A program made the translations under genes and the position numbers. A stretch of DNA of 64,000 bases from CAYGVT01 sp964353355 (GTDB lineage: Archaea; Thermoplasmatota; DTKX01; GCA-020343715), in assembly GCA_964353355.1 (NCBI GenBank), contig CAYGVT010000148.1, positions 1 through 64,000 of the forward strand, given 5' to 3'. Of this stretch, positions 24,287 to 31,169 are shown piece after piece (positions within the stretch are counted from its first letter, which is position 1; each line of letters opens with the position of its first letter). The notes beneath the pieces were generated by a model, which ran no database searches, had not been told where the DNA came from, and saw nothing but the letters and a program-made list of their open reading frames with translations.

Positions 24287-25042
24287 TCACTCAGGCGGGG
24301 ACGGGGCCTCGGGGGCGGGCTCCTCCGGCGCAGGCTCTGGCGGTCGGGTGACCTCCCCATCGGGCGGTGCGTCCGCGGCGGGCTGCTCGCCCTCGGCGGG
24401 CGCCTCGGCGGCCGGCGCGGGCTCGGGCAGCGTTATGCCCATGCGCTCCGCGAGGAACCGCTTGATGTGGTCGCGGCGCGTCGATGGGATGCCGAAGTAC
24501 TCGAGGAAGCGCTGGGTCGTCGTGAGCGACTTGGTGCTCGCCCTCGGCTGCGCGACCACCAGTCCCAGCTCGACGAGCTCGCGCACCTGGTCGTAGACCT
24601 TGGGCCCCACCATCTCCTGCAGGTCGGACTGCCTCATGGGCTGGTGGTAGGCGATGAGCGCGAGCGTCTTGAGGAGGCGCGCTGGAATCTCGGGGGGCGC
24701 GACCGAACGGGCCTGCGGCGTGAGCTCGACTTTGAGCTGCATCGTCCACTTGCTGCCTGCCTTCGAGACCTCCATCGCTGTGTTGCGCCGCCTGTACTCG
24801 GAGGCGAGCCTGCGCAGCTGCCGCAGCACCTCGCGGCGCGCGAGGCCGGTCGCCTGCTCGATCTCGACCACCTGCATCGCGTGGCCCGCGGAGAAGAGCA
24901 TGCCCTCGACGAGCAGCTTCGGGTCGGAAGTCGGCTTTGGCTTGCTGGGGACCGCGTCCTTGCCGCCGTCCTCCTCCTCGGCCGCGGCCTCGACGGGCTC
25001 CTCCGCGACCTCCTGCTCCGGGTCCTCATCAGGCATGGCCAT
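24287..25042 (-). CDS. scpB: Chromosome segregation protein ScpB
   Basis: 251 residues. Residues 38-200 carry the paired winged-helix fold of ScpB (KLLVEGMLFSAGHAMQVVEIEQATG near 41, LLKTLALIAYHQPMRQSDLQEMVG near 121, TTQRFLEYFGIPS near 170). ScpB is the dimeric kleisin-binding subunit of the SMC-ScpAB condensin. Both ends are low complexity: an acidic N-terminus and a Pro/Ala/Glu-rich C-terminal tail of about 45 residues. Neither scpA nor smc lies beside it. A TATA-like ATCTTATCC is present about 15-25 nt upstream of the first ATG; the second ATG, two codons on, is an equal candidate. Confidence 0.9.
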   Translation of the reverse strand: MAMPDEDPEQEVAEEPVEAAAEEEDGGKDAVPSKPKPTSDPKLLVEGMLFSAGHAMQVVEIEQATGLARREVLRQLRRLASEYRRRNTAMEVSKAGSKWTMQLKVELTPQARSVAPPEIPARLLKTLALIAYHQPMRQSDLQEMVGPKVYDQVRELVELGLVVAQPRASTKSLTTTQRFLEYFGIPSTRRDHIKRFLAERMGITLPEPAPAAEAPAEGEQPAADAPPDGEVTRPPEPAPEEPAPEAPSPPE

Positions 25043-25138
25043 CCCTCGGGCTGGCGGATAAGATGGCGCGCTAATGAAGGTTGCGGTGGGTGAAATGGAG
25101 GGTCAGGTGCAGGGGTCGTGCGAACGCGGAGTGGGGGC

Positions 25139-25504
25139 TCACACCGCCTCGACCTTGTCCGCCTGCTTCTTGATCTTCTGCAGGTAGACCAGCAGCGAGC
25201 TCACGTCCAAGTTGCGCGGCACGACGAACGCCACGAGCGTGTTCTGGTCCACGCCCACCACGAGCACGCGGTAGCGGCCCGCCTCGACGACGATGCGCTC
25301 TATCTCGCCCTCGGGGAACTCGGAGTTCAGCGTGTGGGCGGCGCCCAGCATGGTCGCGCACATGATGGCGAACGTCTCGTGGTGCACGCCCTCGGGCAGC
25401 TCCTGCGTGATGACCACGCCGTCCCTTGTGAGGAAGGCCCAGTGGACGGAGGCGTTCTCCTGCCTCAGGTCCCTCAGGCCCTTCTCGAACACCTTTGGGT
25501 TCAC
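25139..25504 (-). CDS. Roadblock/LC7-domain protein
   Basis: 121 residues from GTG 25504. The whole length is one Roadblock/LC7 fold: an N-terminal helix, then VHWAFLTRDGVVITQ, a central helix with FAIMCATMLGAAHTL, RYRVLVVGVDQNTLVAFVV and a final helix DVSSLLVYLQKIKKQA. These proteins dimerise and usually regulate small Ras-like GTPases (MglB-like) or act as scaffolds. No GTPase gene is adjacent, so the partner must be elsewhere. GGTTATGATT about 70-80 nt upstream on the same strand is a possible TATA element. Confidence 0.85.
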   Translation of the reverse strand: MNPKVFEKGLRDLRQENASVHWAFLTRDGVVITQELPEGVHHETFAIMCATMLGAAHTLNSEFPEGEIERIVVEAGRYRVLVVGVDQNTLVAFVVPRNLDVSSLLVYLQKIKKQADKVEAV

Positions 25505-25664
25505 CGCTTGCCCCCCGAGGGTAGGGCCACCCAGCGCGCGCGGGTCGTACCGGCGCCCGGGGGCTCATTCCCACCCAATCATAACCATCTGGCTATGGCT
25601 TTGGCCGCTTTCAGGATTAATCGACTTGCTCATATACCTTTCCCCCTGCTTCTCACGCAAGGCC

Positions 25665-26507
25665 ATGGAAAGCCACATCTACGTGGGCAGGCCCTTCAGG
25701 TCCCCGATGACGGACATCCCGCCCTCGCACCCCAGGCGCGCCTCGCTCCTCGCGAGGGAGCGGCTCGTCGAGGGCGTGCGCGCGGGCATCGTCTCCGAGG
25801 CGGGTCTCATCGCCCACGGGCGCGGGGAGGCCTTCGACTACCTGCTCGGCGAGCGCACGACCGAGGAGGCCGTCGCGGCCTGCCGCGCTGCTGCTGCCCT
25901 CCTGCTGCTCGCGCGCCGGCCGGTGATGTCGGTGAACGGCAACGTGGCCGCGCTCGCCGCCGGGGCGGCGGTCGCGCTCGCGGCGGGGGTCGGGGAGGCG
26001 AGGAGGGGGCGTCTGGCGGCCGAGCCCACGATGCGCCTGGAGGTCAACCTGTTCCACCGCACCGAGGACCGCGTGCGCGCCGTGGCCGACCGCCTCCGCG
26101 CGGCGGGGGCGCGGGACGTCCTGGGGGAGCGGCCCGACATGCGCGTGCCAGGGCTGGACCACGCTCGCGCGATGTGCAGCTCGGAGGGGGTGGGTGGCGC
26201 CGACGTGGTGCTCATCCCCCTCGAGGACGGCGACCGCGCCGAGGCGCTGCGCAGGTGGGGGCGCAAGGTCGTCTCGGTGGACCTCAACCCCATGTCCAGG
26301 ACCGCGCGGGCGGCCCACGTGACGGTCGTGGACGAGCTCACGCGCGCGCTGCCGGTCCTGGCCAGGGAGGTGGCCGCGGTCGGGGGTGAGCCGGACGGGA
26401 GGCTGCGCGCCCTCTCGGAGGGGTTCGACAACGCGGCCTGCCTCAGGGCGACCCTCGCACGCATGGTCGCGAGGGTGCCAGAGGCGGACCTGGGCCCGCC
26501 TGGATGA
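25665..26507 (+). CDS. 4-phosphopantoate--beta-alanine ligase (archaeal)
   Basis: 280 residues. The archaeal phosphopantothenate synthetase family (COG1701-type) is recognised by MSVNGNVAALAAG near 88, the FHRTEDR segment near 127, GVGGADVVLIPLEDGDR near 180 and VSVDLNPMSRTARAAHVTVVDE near 204. It joins 4-phosphopantoate and beta-alanine with ATP in the archaeal route to CoA. The ATG at 25665 fits a TATA element at 25630-25640 (CATATACC) about 26-35 nt upstream. The last step of the same pathway, dephospho-CoA kinase, is at 47637-48218. Confidence 0.9.
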   Translation: MESHIYVGRPFRSPMTDIPPSHPRRASLLARERLVEGVRAGIVSEAGLIAHGRGEAFDYLLGERTTEEAVAACRAAAALLLLARRPVMSVNGNVAALAAGAAVALAAGVGEARRGRLAAEPTMRLEVNLFHRTEDRVRAVADRLRAAGARDVLGERPDMRVPGLDHARAMCSSEGVGGADVVLIPLEDGDRAEALRRWGRKVVSVDLNPMSRTARAAHVTVVDELTRALPVLAREVAAVGGEPDGRLRALSEGFDNAACLRATLARMVARVPEADLGPPG

Positions 26508-26565
26508 GGTGGACGACCGCCCCCTCCATATGCATTTATATATCCGGTCGGTGATGAAAGGCGTG

Positions 26566-27021
26566 ATGCGACCGGGGGCGGTTGTGGCATTGGCCATCGT
26601 ACTGTCGGCCCTCCTCGCGGGCTGCTTGACGGACGGCTCCGAGTCGCCCATCTCGAGGATACCGAAGGTCATCCTCGACAGGACGTACAACGCCACCCTC
26701 GTGACCGTGCTCGCGCTGGGCACGGTCCGCTACGACAACATCTGCCTCAACTACACCGTCGACGGCGTCCGGCACGACCTCTGCGCACAGCAGAGGTACG
26801 TCATGGACGCTGTCGTGGCCAACATGACGTTCACGCTCAACATCACCGTCATCGACCGCCAGGACGTCTACATGCTCAACGCCACCGTCAGGGTGGACCT
26901 CACCGACCCCAAGGATGCCGTGTTCTGGGTGCAAGAGGAGGGCCAGGCCAAGGCGCATGACCATGCGTCGCCCTACAGCATGGTCGCGGAGTGGCGCTGG
27001 AAGCTCGGCGAGGAGGACTGA
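26566..27021 (+). CDS. Predicted lipoprotein, unknown function
   Basis: 151 residues from ATG 26566. The N-terminus MRPGAVVALAIVLSALLAGC is a classic lipoprotein signal peptide ending in a LAGC lipobox, so the mature protein is probably lipid-anchored outside the cell. The remaining about 130 residues are a beta-rich domain with several NxS/T sequons. I prefer 26566 to the upstream ATG at 26554 because the TATA box TTTATATAT (26535-26543) places the transcript start near 26565. The gene runs into the next membrane protein with only 5 nt between stop and TTG. Confidence 0.7.
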   Translation: MRPGAVVALAIVLSALLAGCLTDGSESPISRIPKVILDRTYNATLVTVLALGTVRYDNICLNYTVDGVRHDLCAQQRYVMDAVVANMTFTLNITVIDRQDVYMLNATVRVDLTDPKDAVFWVQEEGQAKAHDHASPYSMVAEWRWKLGEED

Positions 27022-27026
27022 TTCAG

Positions 27027-27521
27027 TTGAGGCCCGTCACCACCGTGAGGCTGCCGCGCATCTACACCTTCATCATCCTCATCGCCCTGCTCTTCAGCAT
27101 GGTCAACGTCGTCGTGCTCTACTACGGCAGGAACGTCCTCATCGCCATCCAGGCCATAGATGCGTGGGTGGGGGTCATCCTGCTCGGCCTCATCGGCTCG
27201 ATGCTCATCGGGATGTACATCGCCTTCAGGCTCCTGTCGTTGCGGTCCTTCACCCCGTTCGAGCGCGAGATGATGGAGATGCGCGTCGAGGTCGCCGAGA
27301 TCAAGAGGTCCACGGAGGAGATGCGCGCGCGGCTCGACACGATGGGCGCGCCCGCCGGCGGGGGAATGGGGGGTCCCACGCCCCACGGCCACGACGAGGG
27401 CGAGCTCCTCGGACAGCTCAGGGGGGCCGAGGAGCGGCTGCGCAACACCGAGAGGATGCTCCAGGAGAGGGAGGCCGAGCTCGAGCGCGCGCGGCTGGTC
27501 AAGGCCGAGAGGAAGGGCTGA
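27027..27521 (+). CDS. Two-helix membrane protein with coiled-coil tail
   Basis: 164 residues from TTG 27027. Two membrane helices lie near residues 10-32 and 43-66, followed by a cytoplasmic coiled coil (EREMMEMRVEVAEIKRSTEEM), a Gly/His-rich hinge and a second coiled coil to the end (LRGAEERLRNTERMLQ). GAGGAGG about 11 nt upstream supports the TTG; a GTG at 26991 inside the preceding gene is the alternative. Co-transcription with the lipoprotein is likely, giving an outside/inside pair across the membrane. The family is not recognised. Confidence 0.7.
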   Translation: MRPVTTVRLPRIYTFIILIALLFSMVNVVVLYYGRNVLIAIQAIDAWVGVILLGLIGSMLIGMYIAFRLLSLRSFTPFEREMMEMRVEVAEIKRSTEEMRARLDTMGAPAGGGMGGPTPHGHDEGELLGQLRGAEERLRNTERMLQEREAELERARLVKAERKG

Positions 27522-27549
27522 GACGCGCCGGCCCGCCTGATGCTAGGAC

Positions 27550-28692
27550 CTATCTGCCCAGCTCCCGCATCGCCCTCTGCAGCTCCCCCATGGGCGCGTC
27601 GGTCTTCACGCCCTGGGGGTTGGTGTGCGCGCGCCCTGCCTTGAAGCCGCTCGCCCTCAGTTCCTCGAGGAGGCGCGCGATGCCCGGGCTCGACGTGCCT
27701 ATCTCGCCGGAGAGCCGGTTGACGTCGACGAGGAGCGGCGGGAGGTCCGCCTCCTCGAGGAAGAGCTCGCGCAGCCTGGCGAGCCTCACGCGGGTGCCCA
27801 TCGCCTCGGTGGGCGCGAGCCGTGCGACGACGTCCCGGTCGTGCAGCGCCCCCAGCCACATGGGCCCGGCCCATGGTCCGGTCCCGTGGGGATGGCGCGG
27901 CCCCGTCGCGATTCCGCCGTCCTCCCCTTTCCACGCGTAGCCCACCAGCTTGAGGGTGGCGTCCGCGCGCTGCGCGCCCTTGGCCACCCTCAGGAACACA
28001 CGCATGTAGTGGTCCTCCGCCATGCTCAGCACCGGCGTGGCCGCGAGGTCCGTCCGGGCGGCCTCCCGGACGACCGCCCCGATGAGGATGCGTAGCCCCA
28101 CCTCGTGCATCGCATCGCCGCGCCAGGGGTGCGCGCCGTACCTGCGGAGGCAGGGCCTGGGCTTCGCGCCGCACAGCGCGGGCGTGTCCGTGGCCGTGAG
28201 CGCGAGCAATCCAGCGCGGCGCACGGCGCGGACGGCCCCCGCCAGGAACCGTGCCGGCGAGCCGAAGGGGTCCAGGTCCACGAGGTCGAACAACTCCTCG
28301 TGGAGCAGGGTCTCGAGCCTGCGCTCCGTCACGCGGCAGCCCGCGAGCCGGTTGCGCGCCGCGTTGCGGCGGCACAGCGCCGCGGCCATCGGGTCCGCGT
28401 CGTTGAGCGTGAGCTGCAAGGAGGGAGGGCCCTCCACGGCGTAGCGTATGCCCCTGATACCAGAGCCCGCGAGCCCGTCGAGCGCGCTCATGCCCTCCCT
28501 GCCGGTCGCTCGCAGGACCGCCACGCTCACGTCGCGCCCCAGCTCGGTGGCCTGGTTGTAGAACACGGGCGCGTCGCGCGTGCCCGGCCCCCGCCTCCGG
28601 ACGGCGGAGGACGCCGGGACCTCGACCTCGACCGCGCCCTCTCGCACGACCGCCAGGGCCACCCCGTCGAGGACGTCCCCGGACATGGGCAT
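27550..28692 (-). CDS. trm1: tRNA (guanine-26 N2)-dimethyltransferase Trm1
   Basis: 380 residues, the archaeal length. SAM-binding and catalytic features are visible: VFYNQATELGRDVSVAVL near 42, LDGLAGSGIRGIRYA near 72, NDADPMAA near 97, LVDLDPFGSPARF near 137 and TATDTPALCG near 163. It dimethylates G26 of tRNA. The C-terminal domain includes the LAPTEAMGTRVRLARLRELF region. The ATG at 28692 overlaps the stop of the NTPase gene by one base (TGATG); a second ATG follows two codons later. Confidence 0.93.
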   Translation of the reverse strand: MPMSGDVLDGVALAVVREGAVEVEVPASSAVRRRGPGTRDAPVFYNQATELGRDVSVAVLRATGREGMSALDGLAGSGIRGIRYAVEGPPSLQLTLNDADPMAAALCRRNAARNRLAGCRVTERRLETLLHEELFDLVDLDPFGSPARFLAGAVRAVRRAGLLALTATDTPALCGAKPRPCLRRYGAHPWRGDAMHEVGLRILIGAVVREAARTDLAATPVLSMAEDHYMRVFLRVAKGAQRADATLKLVGYAWKGEDGGIATGPRHPHGTGPWAGPMWLGALHDRDVVARLAPTEAMGTRVRLARLRELFLEEADLPPLLVDVNRLSGEIGTSSPGIARLLEELRASGFKAGRAHTNPQGVKTDAPMGELQRAMRELGR

Positions 28693-29249
28693 CAGCCCGT
28701 GGGCCCCTTCAGCTCGGACTTGAGCAGCGAGATGATCTTGTAGGGCAGCAGGTTGCGGTTGATGGGCGTGACCTCGAGGATGCGCACGTCGTCGCGGCGG
28801 CGGATGTCCTGCAGCAGGGGGTTGCGCGACTTCTTGTGCAGCGTGAGGATGAGGGGCTTGGGGGTCTCCAGCGCGGCCTTGACCGCCTTGATGAAGGTGT
28901 CGCTCTCCACCTCCATCTTGCCCACCTCGTCGATGATGATGATGGACGCGTTCGCGGTGGCCCACTCGATGGAGGGAACGCCGATCTCGTTGAGCACGTC
29001 GGTGTCCACGAACAGCGGCCCGATCTTGATGGGCGTCTCGTAGTCCCTGTGCGCGAAGATGCCCGTGCGCTTGGAGTGCCAGTCGACGACCTCGAAGCCG
29101 ATCTTGCGTCCGTGCTCGTAGATGGGGGTGGTGACCATGCCCCCCACGACATGGCCGTCCACCTCGAGCATCTCGATTACCTTGAGGAGGGCCTCGGTCT
29201 TCCCCGCCCCGGGGAGGCCCGTGATGCCGATCTTGACGGACTTTGCCAT
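28692..29249 (-). CDS. THEP1-type nucleoside-triphosphatase
   Basis: 185 residues from ATG 29249. Walker A GLPGAGKT at residues 11-18, Walker B IIIIDEVGKMEV near 104 and the THEP1-typical MVTTPIYEHGRKIGFEVVDW segment near 38-57 identify the THEP1 family, which hydrolyses NTPs in vitro and has an unclear role, perhaps in RNA or cofactor metabolism. An in-frame TTG at 29273 would add eight residues and would lie at TATA distance from TCTTAAG near 29300, so the start is uncertain. The stop overlaps the trm1 start. Confidence 0.9.
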   Translation of the reverse strand: MAKSVKIGITGLPGAGKTEALLKVIEMLEVDGHVVGGMVTTPIYEHGRKIGFEVVDWHSKRTGIFAHRDYETPIKIGPLFVDTDVLNEIGVPSIEWATANASIIIIDEVGKMEVESDTFIKAVKAALETPKPLILTLHKKSRNPLLQDIRRRDDVRILEVTPINRNLLPYKIISLLKSELKGPTG

Positions 29250-29474
29250 GGTCGCACGCACGCTCACAGGCAAGGACGGCAGGCTGGCTCAACTGGTCTT
29301 AAGACCCGGTCGCCCTGGCCGAAGGGGGGGTAATGCCGTTCCGGGTAATTATCCTTTTATCAGCCCGCGGCCGCCGCGGCGGAACGCGGGGACGGCTCGC
29401 GACCTCTGCTGACGGGGTGGGGAGCGAGCGACACTGGCCTCGGCCGATGCATTGCCGGCTCCCATCCGGACGGC
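29250..29474. other. Intergenic region with a TATA-like element
   Basis: 225 bp between the THEP1 and archaetidylserine synthase genes. The only notable feature is an A/T-rich stretch around 29345-29365 (ATTATCCTTTTATC) in G+C-rich DNA. Read on the minus strand it could be a distal promoter for the THEP1-trm1 pair, about 100 nt upstream. No convincing gene or RNA was found. Confidence 0.35.
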
Positions 29475-30254
29475 TCACTTCTGTGCGGTGGGCACGTTGC
29501 ACGTGCCGTTCGCGGAGTCGGACGTGGCGGGGTCCGGTATGATGCCCCGCGAGACGAGCACGCGCACCGCGAACGGCCCGACGAGGATGTACATGAGCGT
29601 CCAGAACAGCCCCAAGGCCGCGAGCGCGCTTGCGAACCACCCGAGCCCGTCGAGGTAGGGGTCGCCGAGGCGCGACGCGACCAGCAGCAGCGCCAGGAGG
29701 CCCGTGACCCCCCCCACCGCGCCCACCGGCTTCGGCCAGTAGAGGTCGGACACCATGCAGCCGCTCGCGACCAGGACCAGCGCGACCACGGCGAGGCCCG
29801 GCACGCCCACCATCAGGCACATGACGACCATCAGCGCGGCCGCCGGGATGGGGAGCCCGAGGAAGGTGCGCTTGTCCGCGCGCGACTCGAAGCAGAACCG
29901 GGCCAGGCGCAGGACGCCCGCGGCTATGAGCGCGCTCCCCGCGAAGAGCACGAGCGCGCGGCCCACGACGTGGCCGATGCCCAGGTCCGGCGCGCCCAGG
30001 CCGTCGCCATAGGTGGCGTAGAGGATCACCGCGGGCGCGAGGCCGAACGAGGCGGAGTCGGCCATGATGTCCAGGAAGTCGCCGAGGTTCCACCTCCGCG
30101 CGAACCTGCGAGCGACCATGCCGTCGAGCCCGTCCGCGAGCACGCACATGACCAGGAGCGTGTAGGCCCACCCGAGCTGGCCCTCGAGGGCCGCCACGAC
30201 GGCGAGGAAGCCGAGGATGGCGTTGAGGACGGTGAACACGTCCGCGATGGACAT
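29475..30254 (-). CDS. CDP-archaeol--serine transferase (archaetidylserine synthase)
   Basis: 259 residues, mostly membrane helices (about seven to eight). The CDP-alcohol phosphotransferase motif runs from residue 41: DGLDGMVARRFARR followed by GDFLDIMADSASF, matching DG-x2-AR-x8-G-x3-D-x3-D. It transfers the lipid phosphate from the CDP-activated diether lipid to L-serine. In archaea the lipid is archaeol, so archaetidylserine synthase is the best name. The gene follows the decarboxylase with only 4 nt between stop and ATG, giving the two-step route to archaetidylethanolamine. The substrate is inferred from pairing and domain of life. Confidence 0.88.
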   Translation of the reverse strand: MSIADVFTVLNAILGFLAVVAALEGQLGWAYTLLVMCVLADGLDGMVARRFARRWNLGDFLDIMADSASFGLAPAVILYATYGDGLGAPDLGIGHVVGRALVLFAGSALIAAGVLRLARFCFESRADKRTFLGLPIPAAALMVVMCLMVGVPGLAVVALVLVASGCMVSDLYWPKPVGAVGGVTGLLALLLVASRLGDPYLDGLGWFASALAALGLFWTLMYILVGPFAVRVLVSRGIIPDPATSDSANGTCNVPTAQK

Positions 30255-30258
30255 GAGG

Positions 30259-30909
30259 TCAACGACGCGCGTCGGCCCTCACCCCCAGCGAGGTCTCCCC
30301 CGCGCGGACGCGGGCGCCCCGCGCCACCGAGACCGTGTACTCGCCCTTGGGCACGAGCACGTCGACCCTGCTGCCGAACCTGATGAGCCCGATGCGCGCG
30401 CCCCGCGCGACCGCGTCGCCGACGGCGACGTAGGGCACGATGCGCCTCGCGAACCAGCCAGAGACCAGCACAACCCTGTGACGCCCCCCCTCGCCCTCCA
30501 GCTCCATCGTGAGCCGCACGTTGTGGCCCGCGCCGGGCGCGTCCGCGCGCGCGAAGGACGCCCCCGCGCGCTCCATGCCCCTCACGGTCCCGCCGAGGGG
30601 GGCGCGCACCACGTGCACGTCGAGGGGGCCCATGAAGGTGCTGACCCGCGTCCATGCGCCATCCGCCTCCACCACGTCCTCGTCCACGGCCAGCACCCGG
30701 CCGTGCGCGGGCGCGAGCAGCCCCTCGCCCACCCGTCGCTCGGGGTCGCGGAAGAACGCCGCGAAGAACGCGGAGGCGACCGCCAGGACGGCGACGAGGG
30801 CCCATGACCACCACGTCGACGGCACGGCCGTCACGATGATGGCCGCGACGAGCGCCAGCGCGAGCGCTGGGGGAACGAGGATGAACCAAGGGGTGCCCCT
30901 AGCTAGCAT
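30259..30909 (-). CDS. Archaetidylserine decarboxylase (PSD family)
   Basis: 216 residues from ATG 30909. Two N-terminal membrane helices (about 8-50) precede the PSD core: FRDPERRVGEGLLAPAHGRV near 57, STFMGPLDVHVVRAPLGG near 92 and the self-cleavage site RFGSRVDV near 182, where the Ser of GS becomes the pyruvoyl group. It is the short archaeal/alpha-proteobacterial (type II-like) form. It decarboxylates archaetidylserine to archaetidylethanolamine at the membrane. The open frame upstream of 30909 lacks coding character. It is transcribed with the synthase immediately downstream. Confidence 0.88.
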   Translation of the reverse strand: MLARGTPWFILVPPALALALVAAIIVTAVPSTWWSWALVAVLAVASAFFAAFFRDPERRVGEGLLAPAHGRVLAVDEDVVEADGAWTRVSTFMGPLDVHVVRAPLGGTVRGMERAGASFARADAPGAGHNVRLTMELEGEGGRHRVVLVSGWFARRIVPYVAVGDAVARGARIGLIRFGSRVDVLVPKGEYTVSVARGARVRAGETSLGVRADARR

Positions 30910-31169
30910 CGCGGTCCACAGGGATGCCCTCGGAGGTACATCTAGCTTGCCGTGGCCGGGCGCCAGGACGGGCGCGGCCGCCGCAGCATGTCGAGCCGGT
31001 ACGGAATAGGCCGCGCTCGACGGCCCGTTCGTCCCCAGTGCGATGCTCCAAGTGGTGCACCAGGACGCGGCCCATCCAAGCGGTGTGCGCGAACCGACCC
31101 TAAAAGGGACCCCCGGGCGCAAGCCTTATCTGCCGCCCGTCCACTGGGTGTGGGCCCAGGAGCAATAGG

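Noticed and set aside
24265..24360. Upstream ATG start for arcS at 24360
   Set aside because: It would overlap scpB by 74 nt and add an Arg/Pro-rich segment without family similarity; the GTG at 24264 has a better ribosome-binding context.
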